A DNA stretch of 64,000 nucleotides, from contig CM056576.1 in assembly GCA_029721435.1 (NCBI GenBank), positions 74,169,876-74,233,875 of the forward strand, written 5' to 3'. This DNA comes from Gymnothorax reevesii. Taxonomy: Eukaryota; Chordata; Actinopteri; Anguilliformes; Muraenidae. The notes below the pieces were generated by a model that was given only the letters and a program-made list of their open reading frames with translations, was not told the origin of the DNA and ran no database searches. Positions 1 through 11,273 of this stretch are shown here, in pieces; positions within the stretch are counted from its first letter, which is position 1, and every line of letters starts with the position of its first letter. A program made the position numbers and the translations under genes.

Positions 1-311
1 GACTTTGATGAAGAGCTTGCTTTTGCAAAAGATAAGATGTTTTATGGCTTTTGTTTGTGTTTGGAATGTTGACACACAAGGCCTTCATTTCAAAGTGAAT
101 ATTATTCTTTAATGAACTAACTTTTAAGAGGGTTTACTTCCCTTTCTGAAACAGAAAAAAAGCAGACTTTCCCTCAATTTAGGATCGATATGCAAACTGT
201 TTTTTGAAAAAGGCCCCTTCTTGTTCGTATTCTGTTGACCAGCTTGTAGTTATGTAAGCACGTTCTCTAGGTGTTCGAGCAATTATTATGACCTTTATTT
301 TTTTTCTCGAG
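1..311. other. Window edge, probably intron upstream of the HECT gene exon
   Basis: No exon could be supported here. A polypyrimidine stretch followed by AG at 310-311 serves as a plausible acceptor for the first exon I can place at 312. Upstream exons of the HECT gene are therefore expected outside the window. Confidence 0.4.
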
Positions 312-3300
312 GAACATTGAGGAAAAGACCTTATTTAGAGTGATGTTGAGAGAACACAGCAACCACAAAAAAAGAACAGTTTACATAAGAGAACGTTGGG
401 AAAGATTAATTGAGGTGAGCTTATTTTCATGTTTTTCAGTTGGAGAATTGCCAGCCACATCTGACTCCGACCCTGAGATTGTGATAAAAACAACATCAAG
501 AGAGTTTGATCTCGCTGATACATTGGTGAGTGTTATTTAAAACATATTTGAGTGATCATTTTTGTGATTAAACTGCCCCTGTGTGAATTAAATTATGTCT
601 TTACTACAGCCATTTGAACCTCACCACAAAAGCAGTCCTGTACACAAAGAGCCTGACAAGGTGTAAGTAGTTGGTGTGTGTGCGCTTGCCATTGAAAATT
701 TAGATTTTACTGCATTTGCATACATATTTATTCACTATTGACATAGCTTTGTAATTTGTTGTTCTTGTAACGTTTAATATATGCAAATGCATTGCTATTT
801 CAATAAATCGATGTTTGTCTGGTTTTGCAATGTCACCAATATATTTTGGAGTACACTGTGATTTATGCTTTTTTGACCTCTCAGGAATGGTGCTGGGGGG
901 TTGTCACTCTCTACTGAAGTACATCAGGTAATGGAGTATTAGTTACATAGAATCTCTATCTTCCTCACTGTTCCATGACTTTAGGTATGAAACAAAACAA
1001 TAGCTAAATGTTTACATAGACACCATAAATGTAACTATTATATGGTCTAATAAGATAACAATAACTTAATTGATCCTCTATGGGAAATTCACTTCTGGCA
1101 GCTCATCTACCATTCAGTGAAGAATTACAAAGTCTGATGGCTGTCGGTACAAAATATCCTCTATATCTCTCCATCCTGCAGTAAAGAGAGAGGAGCCATC
1201 GTCCACCATCTGTTTTTGATGATATGATTACATTTACACCTTTAGGCCACAGTCTATTGAAGGAAACTCATAATCATATTGTTATGTTTATTGCAGTAGT
1301 GTGTTTCTAAGCTTTGCTTTTCATTCAGGGGGAATATAAAGCCACTTCAGATGGACTGTTAACTACAAGCCTTTTGTGAATGTGCCAGACTTAAGAAATG
1401 GAAAGGGTGTATGGAGAGTTAGATGATCGTAGATGCATCAAAGATCGCTTCAGATATCCTCTTCAAGCACAGAAGCACATATGACAAAAGTAAAATCAGT
1501 ACTTTAGCATGTTGATTTTTTTTCTTTCTTGTCAATTGTGTAAATCATGCCATATATTTGCATCATGCAGTTTTTTGAATTGGCAATTGTACCACATTTC
1601 ACTTAAATTAGCAAGAATAAAAGTAAACAGGGAAATGTGAATGTGAAAGTGTGTCCACTGAACATCATCTCCTGTTTTTCATTATCTCACCTCCTTAAAG
1701 GGATAGTTGAATATTTTGGCAATTTTGCTTATCGCATGAATCATCATTAGTCATATAAGCTGGTACATTCCCTGTAAATATCAGTGCCTTTTGTTTTGAG
1801 AGCCTGGAGGCAGAGATGCACAGTGCTTTGTGAACACACCTTGTCCATAAGAGCATTTTGGAATCATTTGATTGTGTATTTGATTAGTCTAGAGTGACCT
1901 ATACTGTACAACTCCATTGTATTCTCTGAGCAGCTCGCATCTGTGCTTCATGACTCTCAGAACAACAGGCACTGGTAATATACCTACTCATTATTATTGC
2001 AATAGACAACTTTGCCAAAATGTTGAACTATCCCCTTTAAGTAATCCATAGAGTTTGTCACATAATTATGTTGTCATTTTATTGAATATCCTGTTTCTAC
2101 ATTTCTTAACGTTCAGACTATACACTTGAATGAGGAGCATACTTATCCAAGAACCTCCAGATGTCTTGACGGCGAGAGCTCCTGTTACAGGTGTGTTTTG
2201 TGTAATTATATAGATTGGTAGACAAAATATCAGAAACATTATTGAGGGGTAAACACATTTCTCTCCTGACAAAGGTTAGATATTGAGTTTAAACTGGAAG
2301 AGCTTGTAAACAATTTGATTGGTTTGATTTGATTGGATATGCATTTGTGTGTCTATAATTACATTATGTGCACATAATGTCTTTCTTTTGCAGGAAGTAC
2401 ACCGACCTCTTTGCACCTATCGTCATTGACGATGATGAAGATGAAGTTGTCGCTCTTGAGGAAACAAAGGACATGTCATCAAAAGAATCAGAGTGAGTCA
2501 CATAGACACAAGTAGAAAATTAACGAGCTCTCTACTCTGTTCAAAATTGAATTATACAAATGTGAGGACTCATTAAAACGAAAACCAATCTGACATTCTC
2601 TGCCTGTAACTACTTGAATCAGGTCCAAATGTTGAGATGTGTGTTTGAAGAGAGTCCATTGGAATTAAGATAATAAGAATAAAAAACTTGCTCATTCTTT
2701 TAGAGATTGACTTATCAGTGTCTCTCGTGTCAATTACATGTCAGGATATAGTCTGTGAATACGGAATTAAAGATTTTTGTTTAGTAAAGTAGCTACTGTG
2801 CTTTGAATCTATTTTTTATGTCTAAAATATGTTTCTCCCTTTTTTCTAGACCCACAAGTGTGCAGGCCTCTGAAATAATTGCAAATTTGGCACTTGCAAT
2901 TGACCACAAGAAAGTCAGCAGGTTCAATATATCGAGATCTGATGTATGGGATGGAGCCGTAAGAGGCTTTCGACGCAGCTCATACTCTGAAAACAGTGAC
3001 ATCTTTGTGAAGTTCACAGATGATGCAGGGTCCTTTGAAGAAGGGTTGGACACAGGTGGGCCGAGGCGGGAATTCCTCACACTTCTAATAAATCACCTGA
3101 GAAATCGTCCCATCTTCGATGGATCTCCAGAAAGACGCTATCTTGTGTACAATCCCACAGGTGGGTTTTTTGTCATTATTTTAAAATGATAAGTTTCAGA
3201 TAATTTTTTTTCTTCTTTTTTTTTTTTTAATCCTCCACTGATATAGACGGTAATTATGTATGATAATTCTGTACTCTCTATAACAGCTGTCAGGGAAGAT

Positions 3301-6150
3301 GAGTATTATCTTGCAGGCAAGATGATTGCTGTATCCATCATACATGGAGGACCAGCACCACATTTCCTCTCTGAGGACCTTGTCAACCACATAATAGGGA
3401 AGCCAAGTTTCAGCGCCACTGTGGAAGATGTAAAAGATGAGGAAATAGGGAGAGCTCTACATCAGGTAGAAAATTATTTTGACTCAAGGAAGGAATTTAG
3501 AGGACACCTGAAAATTATTTCTTTAATTTAAAGTAAGACTAGACTCAAGAGATGATAAGTTGTACTTATGTAAAGGGACAGATTTCCACTTCCGCTTATT
3601 TCCACTTTCAACGAGATCTAAAAGTCATTTCATCTTTTTTTTTATGCTAGATTTGTATTCATCAAGGAGAAGAGTAAACAAGCATGGATGTTTTGGGGTT
3701 GGCCTTATAATTAATGTCTTTTAAACAGGTCCAGGAAGCAGAATCGGAGGAGTCTTTGCAAAATCTAATTTTGCAAAACAGCACAATGTTCCAAACAGCT
3801 AGAAGCTTCCGACATGTCAAAGTTTGTGAGAAGCATACACTCGTGGAGGAGTACCTCAAATGGTACATTATAGACCGCAACCACATTGCCATTCAACGGT
3901 AATATTTAAAACCCTTTTTTTTTTGGCAACAATGATCCAAAAATGCAACAGTTTGAAAGTTTGATTAGTTAAAAACTAATCAGTATTACCAATTGCATAT
4001 CACTGGAGCCACTGACACACAGTGACTGAAATAGCAGGACTGAGGAGTATTCTTACTGGATTAGATTGTAAAAGGGCATTCTTTTGTTGCAATGTCCTCT
4101 TTTTGTCCCCTTCAGGGAAATGCTGGACAAAACATTTTAATGTATTGAACAATACTAGCTAATTTTAGGTCTGACACTGACTAAACTTTGTTAGACAAAT
4201 ATTTAACTTTTAAATGTGCATGTCCATGAGATTCTATTGAAAGTTCTGTCTTATGTATCTTTTGACATGGCGAAACATATTTGAGCTCCCCTGGTTTATT
4301 TCTATTCATCATACATAATTACCTAGAGAAACCAGCTAGTACTAATGAAACTAATCAGCTGTTTGAAACCATAAAGGTTCAGTAATTATCAGCTCAGCTT
4401 TGACCCTCAAATACCATCTGGCGTATCCGTCCATTTTTCCTTTGAGTACTGAGTGCTCAAATAACTGATTGTGCTTTGTTTAGCACATTTCTGTTTCTTA
4501 CAATGTGAAAGCAAGATTTTTAGGGGAGAAGTCCAAATCATGATGATCTCTCCTTTTTTGACATCACAACTAATTTCTGTACACTATGAAATGTTGTCTG
4601 TATGATCCCATATAAACAATCTACTTTACCTATAGGCATGAGATTATACAGTCAGAATTTATGTCAAAATATATTCAATTGTGAAAAAAAGCCACCGCTC
4701 ATCTCTGGGCAAGATTCTTCTGAGCTGAACTTTAACATTAAAAAACAAAAACAGCAACCACACACTCAGTGCTGTGCAATCATTCATTTATTTCTGCAAG
4801 CTTTCGGTCTGTGACCTCCTTCAGGCATACACAACAAGTGTACAGCATTGTGAGTATGCAGTTTCTGTTTTTGTTTTTTAAAAATATATTCAATTAAAAG
4901 TCTTATCTGTAGGTATATTTGCATACATTGTTGCTATATGTTTGGTAGTATTGTTTTCTGTCAGACCTGATAAACCACACCTATGTCTTAACACAATAAT
5001 TGTCCTTAATAGATTCAAAGATGGACTGGCTACTCTGCAGTTTTTGGCTTCACTCCAGCAGCATCCTGGTGTGCTTGCTCCTCTCCTGTGCTATTCTGCC
5101 AAGGCCCTGACTGCTGCAGAAATAGAAAACCTGTTCAAGCCAGACTTCAGCACAAAGGGAAGCAACAGGTGACTGAGAGAGACCAAAGTGATCGGATTTT
5201 GGGCTGATTTTCTGCTGGACTGTGAAGGTTTGTCATGGCTTTTTTGTTAGATATACAGTGGCGGAAAACATTTAAGAGACCACTTTTACTAATGTTTCTT
5301 TAAAAGCATCTCTACATGTACGGTTCTCATTTCATTCCAGATTTTTTTTAAATGCCAACACAAACACAAGGCATTCTACTTAAGACGCTGATTAGGTGAT
5401 CGCCTGAAACACATCTGGTTTTATAGGAAGATCATGAAAACCACTGCTGGGATTAAATATCATCCCACTGAAGTTGATGTATAAACCCCTAAGTTAAAAT
5501 ATTTATGTTGTGTTGTTTAGGAATGAATATGAATATGTTGTCTTTCCCATATTCAAGTTCTGAAAAGACTTAATGTTTTTGGTTATTTTGACTATTTGTC
5601 ATTTTCTGCCAATAAATGCTCTAAATGACAGTATTTTCATTTAAATTTTGGGTGAAATGTTGTCAGTAGTTCATAGAATAAAACAAATGTTCATTTCAGT
5701 CAAACACCTACCTATAAATTGTAAAACCAGAGAAACTCATCGTTTTCAAGTGGTCTCTTATTTTTTCCCACGACTGTACAGTATATGAACTGTAAAGTGC
5801 AGTCATATTTGTAAGTTTTAGTTTATTAATGAAATATAGAGCTAATGAGTCACTTTATGTTTTTGGATAATGCAGTGTCAATGCACTACTACAATGTTGA
5901 CTTTCTCTTTTTAGAAAAAGTGATGGCTGTGTCCCTCCCAGATGTGCTGATGTTTGCCACTGGATTGTCAGCACTGCCACCAGTGGGAATAACACCCCCT
6001 CCAAGTATAGAGTTTTTAAGTGATTCGCCGTTTCCAATGGCAACCACATGTTCAAACACACTCAAGCTCCCACTACTTGACTCCTACAGTGTCTTTAAGA
6101 CGAATATGGAGTTCGGCATCCAAAATGCGACAGGCTTTGGGTGTTTTTAG
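312..6150 (+). CDS. HECT-domain E3 ubiquitin ligase (G2E3-like fish family), 3' part, with in-frame TGA
   Basis: HECT ligases accept ubiquitin from an E2 on a cysteine and pass it to substrates. Exons chain in one frame: 312-525, 610-662, 885-927, 2117-2190, 2394-2492, 2850-3160, 3287-3465, 3729-3898, 5013-5227 and 5915-6150. Every junction has GT/AG and compatible phase. The first exons give a low-complexity, partly acidic linker (for example [13 protein letters not shown]). The HECT N-lobe starts near 2906 and includes [15 protein letters not shown] and [12 protein letters not shown]. The C-lobe contains [11 protein letters not shown], whose Cys codon at 6049-6051 is the expected catalytic residue. 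The protein ends at the TAG at 6148-6150. One lesion is visible: TGA at 5170-5172 inside exon 5013-5227, between GSNR and [10 protein letters not shown], where homologues as I recall them have Arg (CGA). Translation past it stays in frame into the last exon. The 5' end is outside the window. This is either a very recent pseudogene or an allele truncated before the active site. Confidence 0.8.
1699..2036. mobile_element. MITE with TTAA target duplication (piggyBac-like), intronic
   Basis: Inverted termini begin AGGGATAGTT on the left and match the reverse complement of the right end (AACTATCCCCTTT) for about 28 bases with a few mismatches. TTAA flanks both sides (1695-1698 and 2037-2040), the target duplication typical of piggyBac-type elements. 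It has no ORF and lies in a HECT gene intron. Confidence 0.75.
4735..4887. repeat. Imperfect inverted repeat (foldback) in intron
   Basis: The left arm (AAAAACAAAAACAG followed by CACACTCAGTGCTGT) is mirrored by the right arm ending in GTTTCTGTTTTTGTTTTTT, with mismatches. It looks like a decayed foldback or MITE. No coding content is visible. Confidence 0.4.
5256..5776. mobile_element. Tc1/mariner-type MITE with about 31-bp TIRs, intronic
   Basis: The left end CAGTGGCGGAAAACATTTAA and the right end (reverse complement CAGTCGTGGGAAAAAATAAG) are inverted copies, both running into AGAGACCACTT. TA flanks both sides (5254-5255 and 5777-5778). There is no ORF. It sits in the last intron of the HECT gene, 28 bases after the donor. 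Confidence 0.8.
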
Positions 6151-6864
6151 TTGCCAAAGGGACTTGGATGTATAATCACTTTATTAAAAGTGGTTTGAGC
6201 TATGGCTAGATTTTGGCTCCGTTTTATTTATTTTTGGTCTTTTATTTTTCTCAACTCTCTGGTCAGAATAATACCTTACAAGTCCATGTTTGCTTGTTAG
6301 TATCAGTTACAGTACTGCCTCTCTTGTTAAAAGGCCTTTTGGGACGTGTCATGTATTAAAGTAATTGTTCACCCGTGTGACTTCTTCTGTACGTTGTTCA
6401 AATCTGTGCAGTTAGCTACGTGCATACCTACTTGGATATCTTATCAATAAATATCTCAGAGCGGTGTCCTGATTTTTGTTTATTTTTGCTGATTCCTGTT
6501 TTTTACAGCACTGCATATATTTCAAAAAACAATGTAAAATCAGAACAAATGCTTTTGTAAGTAACTGATGTTTACATGAACATTGAATCAGAATAAAAAA
6601 AAATAAAACCAAAAAAATAACCACTTTTGGGATATTATCCTGTAATTTATCGCTGGAAGCTATTTTTAAATGTCAGATCACATTTATGAATGGGAAGTGT
6701 TTTTCAAAACTCAGGCATGTATAGTCCACCAGTCATTTACTGATAAGCATTAAGATGCATTAAAGCAGAACACTAAATAAGGAAAAAAGGAAAATATTGT
6801 CTTTTGTCCATGTTAATGTGGGATACCTAAGAAAGGTAGAAACAGGGGATCCAATAGTCCATAT
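6151..6864. other. 3' UTR and intergenic DNA with polyadenylation signal
   Basis: After the HECT stop codon there is an AATAAA at 6446-6451 and weaker ATTAAA-like sites near 6182 and 6354. No gene is visible up to the convergent integrase-like gene that ends at 6865. Confidence 0.5.
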
Positions 6865-8714
6865 CTATAACCCAGCTATTTCCTTCAGAGTGATGTACAG
6901 TTCTGAGGCTGTCTTCCAGTCTTGTGGCTGTTGTAGTCCGTGTTGTTCCACTGCCTGTTGTAGGTATTCCTCGATTTCTGGATCACCGCTTAAATCAATC
7001 ACTTGCCTTGCCTCAGGAAACCCATCCAGTTCCCTGTCTTCAATGGCGAACCCACAGTCCCTTGAACGAAATCTGCAAAATTAGATGATACAATGATATA
7101 AAGGACAAGGTTTGAAATGGTCATTGTTAGATTTGTTTGCTTGTTGATGAACAGAAATTTGTAAACAATGGTTGAGACAGATAGCATCTAAATTCGAGAA
7201 TGGATTATACCAACATGTACAATTGTCCAAATGTATCCCAGTTTAGGCTATGCCACAACACCTTGCATTTTTTTGTACTGTGTATGATAATTACTACCTG
7301 TGAGGCAAGAGATACAGTTCATTCGGAATCCCTCCTGGACATGATGCATGTCTGCTTGGTCGAATCCGGTGCTTGTTCCATAGGTCGATACACTCATCCA
7401 GGTCTTGCTGCAGAACATTACTGAAGCAAAATCTCAGTAAGCACTGGTGTTCGTGGCTGCCATTGAAGAGTCCGGAGTCTCTTAGGTCTCCAAACAAGTC
7501 CATTCAAAACTGAGACCTGCGGATGCATTATAATAAATAATAATTCATTTTTATTTATAAGGCGCTTTTACAAGTGCTCAAAGAGGCTTACAAACGAATA
7601 ACACTGTTTAAATGTGGATTCGGCTTAACAAAAGCATCACAGAGAAATCATAATGTATACCATATGATTATCACAACAGTAGTGATTCAATAACCTTGGG
7701 AAAGATATGGTTTCCTATGTTTATTATTAGGCTATCACTTAGTGTTGAAGTGGCCTGAGTTAAACAAGAACATTAATAATAATCACAATGACAAATACGG
7801 AGATTTTAATAATAAACACTGATCAGTGTAATAGAAACAAAGGTAATCACTACACAGCTTCCACTGTACTTTTCATCCATCAAACAACACAGATTTACTA
7901 ACCTCCCTCTTCTGAAAAAAGACCACCATGACTCGATGCGCTGATTCGACACCGATGAGCCGTAACTGTGGCTGGACGAGCCTGCATAGTGGTCCGTATG
8001 CGCGTGACGGAGGGTACATTGTATTGCTGCCATGATCCCATTTTCTGTTCCGAGGTCAGTTCTCAGTCTCATTGGAACCACACCAACACTCTTGGCACAA
8101 TTAATATAATTGTAAGCGATGACAGATGGATTATTGTTCGTTGGTCCACAAACAAGCCACATTATTTTTCTTGAAAAGCCATCTATACATCCTGAGAGTG
8201 CCAGGCCAAATGGCTTTAGTTTGTCATATCCATCCACATGCCATATGTAGTTTGGACCCATGGAGTGATACGTGCGTCTTGTAAACCTCCTACGTGTTCT
8301 CAAAGCTGTCCCTCGTGGATTAAGTTGTTTAAGTAGCCTCATTACGACATCACGTTTAACGCGAAGCCTGTGTTTTTGTTGGAGAACTTGCCACATAGTC
8401 CGATAACCGAAGAGTTTCCCTGGTCCTTCCAGCTCGGTCAGAATGGCTCGCCTCACCTCAGGGAGTGGGGAATAGTGGAGTCTTCTGTGCAGTCCTGCTT
8501 CTTTTAAAAGCGTCTTCAGCGTACGCAGACTCATGTTTACATTGTGAAATGTCGACAGCATGTCCAGTGTCACGTCATATCCATGTCCGGCATCAAAGTA
8601 TTGTTTAATAGCAGCACGTACCTCCTCGTTTGTGGCGCTCATATTTTGGAAACGTAAACAAACCCCCTCTTTCCGGTTCAAAGGACGGACCAGTTCCTTC
8701 GTCCAATCAGCCAC
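6865..8714 (-). pseudogene. DDE integrase-core protein (transposon-derived, three exons) with one in-frame TGA
   Basis: Exon 1 runs 8714-7903, exon 2 runs 7516-7298 and exon 3 runs 7072-6865 (stop TAG). All junctions are GT-AG and in phase. An ATG at 8642 (MSATNEEVRAAIKQYF) may be the true start rather than 8714. Order in the protein: helical N-terminal region, basic region RTRRRFTRRTYH, then an integrase-like core. The presumed DDE triad is Asp in WHVDGYDKL, Asp in RTDLGTENG and Glu in NQRIESWW. The middle of exon 2 carries LRFCFSNVLQQDL and LWNKHRIRPS. Related multi-copy genes occur in fish and invertebrates. Exon 2 opens SQF-stop-MDLFGDL; the TGA at 7506-7504 stands where homologues as I recall them have Trp (TGG). 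No other lesion was seen. It could be a decayed transposase or a recently broken domesticated gene. Confidence 0.75.
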
Positions 8715-8756
8715 GATTCTTGTCCACCGAGGGTGCCTACCTTTTCCGTTTTGGCC

Positions 8757-9098
8757 AATGTTGTTGTGTTTTGTGATTTGCCGTTGTGTTTTCTCTTTTG
8801 CCGTTGTGTTTTTTCATTTGCCGTTGTGTTTTGTGATTTGCCGTTGTGTTTTCTCTTTTGCCGTTGTGTTTTGTGATTTGCTGTTGTGTTTTCTCTTTTG
8901 CCGTTGTGTTTTGTGGTTTGCTGTTGTGTTTTTTCTTTTTCTGTTGTGTTCTGTCTTTTGTCGTTGTGTTTTGTGATTTGCTGTTGTGTTTTCTCTTTTG
9001 CCGTTGTGTTTTGTGATTTGCTGTTGTGTTTTCTCTTTTGCTGTTGTGTTTTCTCTTTTGCCGTTGTGTTTTGTGATTTGCCGTTGTGATTTGCACTT
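8757..9098. repeat. 20-bp minisatellite, about 17 units
   Basis: Units alternate between CCGTTGTGTTTTCTCTTTTG and CCGTTGTGTTTTGTGATTTG, giving a partial 40-bp higher order with single-base variants. The array begins about 40 bases upstream of the longest integrase-like ORF start. Long open frames on its minus strand come from the stop-free unit and are not evidence of a gene. Confidence 0.95.
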
Positions 9099-9159
9099 CA
9101 GGGCCACCGTAGTTTTCCCTACAGATATATTTTCATTTCTCAGCTTATGACAGCCACCT

Positions 9160-9790
9160 TAACTGTCCCCTGCCGCAGCGCGGAATGTGGGATTATGTAT
9201 TCAGCAGCGTCCGTAGTACGTCCCGTTTCTTGTAAATGCGATATCTCATGAACAGTTGCACCTAGAGTCTTCAAATTTGGTATCAGCGTACATTGGGGCA
9301 TCATGCAAACACCAGTCGATATGGGTGACCCTGACCTTATTTTCAAGGACACTATAACACTTTGACCGCTTTTGTAACTCTTGTTAACGCGATATCTCAT
9401 GAACCGCTGCACCTAGAGTCTTCAAGTTTGACATCAGCCTACATTGGGGCATTACACAGACACCAGTCGATATGGGTGACCTTGACCTTATTTTCAAGGT
9501 CATTCCGACACTTTGACTGCTTTTCCAACTCTTGCTTACGCAATATCTCGTGAACCGTTGCACCTAGTCTTCAAATGTGGTATCAGCCTTCATTGGGGCA
9601 TTACGCAGACACCAGTCGATATGGGTGACCTTGACCTTATTTTCAAGGTCACCTCTTTGACAACTTTTCAAACTCTTGTTAATACATTGAAGTATGGTAT
9701 TTACTAAAGCGGTATTTAATGAAGCGGCGGGGGACATGGCCACTTTTAGTAGCAAACACTTGTTTTCATGAACACTGCTGCCGTCACACC
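9160..9790 (+). mobile_element. Non-autonomous Helentron/HINE-like element with three ~152-bp core repeats
   Basis: A 12-base subterminal inverted repeat is visible: GTCCCCTGCCGC at 9165-9176 against GCGGCGGGGGAC at 9724-9735, one mismatch. The left copy overlaps a small hairpin (CCGC-AGC-GCGG). Between them lie three tandem units, each with a GCGATATCTCATGAACCG-like start, a conserved CACCAGTCGATATGGGTGAC block and CCTTATTTTCAAGG. Units start near 9238, 9390 and 9539. Tandem ~150-bp cores with short inverted ends are typical of HINE/pearl elements. The outer ends are approximate. Confidence 0.6.
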
Positions 9791-10156
9791 CCAACAGCAA
9801 TTTTTAAAGGATATCGCAAAGTGAAGGATGACATCTAGATGTCAACAGCTCTCTTCGACCTTTAGTGACACAAAATACACCAACCTAACAAATCATATCT
9901 GTTAAGTAGTAATAACTTAAATCATTATGCATAGTTAATAATTGAAGATAAGTTTCTGTGTTTTCATTAAGAGGTGAAAAGGAGAAAAGAAATGTCGGGC
10001 CAGAGAAATGGACCTGTACTGTAATGTACACTATACAGGCATTTTCGTCTTTTTTATTCCTATGTGAAATATACTTTTTTTAGTTTCTCTGCTATAATTT
10101 TTTTATATTGTCATCATTTTTGTCACAGGAAAAAAAATTTGTGGATGAACAATTTT
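9791..10156. other. No recognisable feature
   Basis: AT-rich sequence without a convincing ORF, repeat or splice-linked exon. Confidence 0.5.
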
Positions 10157-10280
10157 TAGCTCGCCGGGACGAATAACGTCCGGGGAGCTATTGTCGTACC
10201 CCTGGCGTCCGCGTCCGTCCGTGTGCAGAAAAACTTTACCCTTGCCCCGACGAGCTTTGTTGTCTTTCTGACAACTCTTG
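10157..10280 (+). mobile_element. Short Helentron/HINE-like element lacking core repeats
   Basis: The left inverted end AGCTCGCCGGG (10158) is answered by CCCCGACGAGCT (10245-10256). The left end forms a hairpin with stem GGAC/GTCC (10167-10170 and 10178-10181) extended by CC/GG across a bulge. It is followed by GCTATTGTCGTACCCCTGGC and repeated GTCCG. A 3' hairpin GTTGTC-TTTCT-GACAAC (10259-10275) lies outside the right inverted repeat. The layout matches the longer element at 32071. Confidence 0.55.
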
Positions 10281-11033
10281 TTATTGTTATTGTCAACAAA
10301 ATTAAAAGTTACATGAACTCAATTTAAATACTTGGAGCATATTAAAATGGAGGGACCATGTGCAAAAGTTGCTGTCATTTATTCACAATTCATCCAACAT
10401 GGTTGAAGATGCTTCGAACTAGAACTGATAGTCTGCATTTCAAACTTATCGTATCCATCCAAACTTGAATACTGGATGTACAAAAAATGTTTTGCTGTCT
10501 TGTGAATTATGGAGCTCACTGTATTTACTGGACAAATACTGTTTTAGATGCTGCCTTGCAGGAAAAACCTGTTCCCGTGCTCCCACTAGGCATTTTTGGG
10601 TAACCTATCCACATTCAATGCAAATATGTCCCCGATTCCCTCATAGGTTGGCCGTTTTGCCATTGTGGGAGGAGCATCAGTTGAGGCACGTATCCGATGA
10701 ATGTTGGCTTGTACTTTTACCAATGAACTTGCCTCTCAGATGAACTGGGCAGGGAGGAAACTGAAGGATGTGAATAAAAGAAAAACTGCATTCAGAGACA
10801 CCAGGCTCAAGATGTGCATGTTTGGTAAGTTACGGTCAGTAGAGAATGGAGAAAAGCAGTCTTAGGGACATTATAGAGGGATTTCTGAGATTTTTTTTTT
10901 TAATGTTTTCCATCCTTTCAATACTATTTTTGACTATTTTTAATCTGCAAGAAAGCGGCACCCTATACGTCACAATGTCAGTCTGTCAGCAGTGAGGGTC
11001 TAGAGTTGTGTGTCTCCAAATCTAGTTGGTGGC
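10281..11033. other. No recognisable feature
   Basis: A short plus-strand ORF at 10465-10743 has no recognisable motif. No gene is called. Confidence 0.4.
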
Positions 11034-11205
11034 ATAGACTGTATAAAAAGATGGATGCAGCACTCGGGTCTGAAAACTGAGGCCAATGCGGAAATTTCCA
11101 AAATTTGCATTCTATTTAATTGCCACCAGATGGCAAAGTCGGTGGTTGCAGAAAGAAGTTCAATCAAATAGAAGTCTATGAGAAAATGAGCCTACTTCCC
11201 CACCT
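11034..11205 (+). repeat. Dispersed repeat, plus-strand copy (second copy at 47446-47620)
   Basis: It starts with ATAGACTGTATAAAAAGATG and includes GGTTGCAGAAAGAAGTTCAA. The same sequence, diverged, occurs in reverse orientation at 47446-47620, so this is an interspersed element. No ORF is present. Confidence 0.75.
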
Positions 11206-11244
11206 GGCATGGCATGGTGACATGAATGCATAATGTTAGCCAAC

Positions 11245-11273
11245 TGCCCGTCTCCCTGTCTTTGAGACGGGCA
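11245..11273. repeat. Perfect 10-bp-stem hairpin
   Basis: TGCCCGTCTC (11245-11254) pairs exactly with GAGACGGGCA (11264-11273) around a 9-base loop. Further GAGACGG copies follow at about 11293 and 11319, so it may be the end of a repeat element. It is not a bacterial-type terminator in this context. Confidence 0.6.

Noticed and set aside
415..439. A 25-base intron between GTGAGC and CAG
   Set aside because: Far too short for a vertebrate intron, and removing it breaks the frame that leads into exon 610; the stretch is kept as exon.
5168..5169. Donor GTGACT at the end of GSNR as true exon end
   Set aside because: It would put the last HECT exon out of frame, whereas the donor at 5228 with the TGA retained joins it in frame and restores the conserved ETKVIGFW block.
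8737..9107. Overlapping 97-138 codon frames over the minisatellite
   Set aside because: They arise from a stop-free 20-bp repeat read in every frame; no start context, splice link or non-repeat coding sequence.
11245..11273. Intrinsic terminator
   Set aside because: Eukaryotic context; the hairpin more likely belongs to a repeat.
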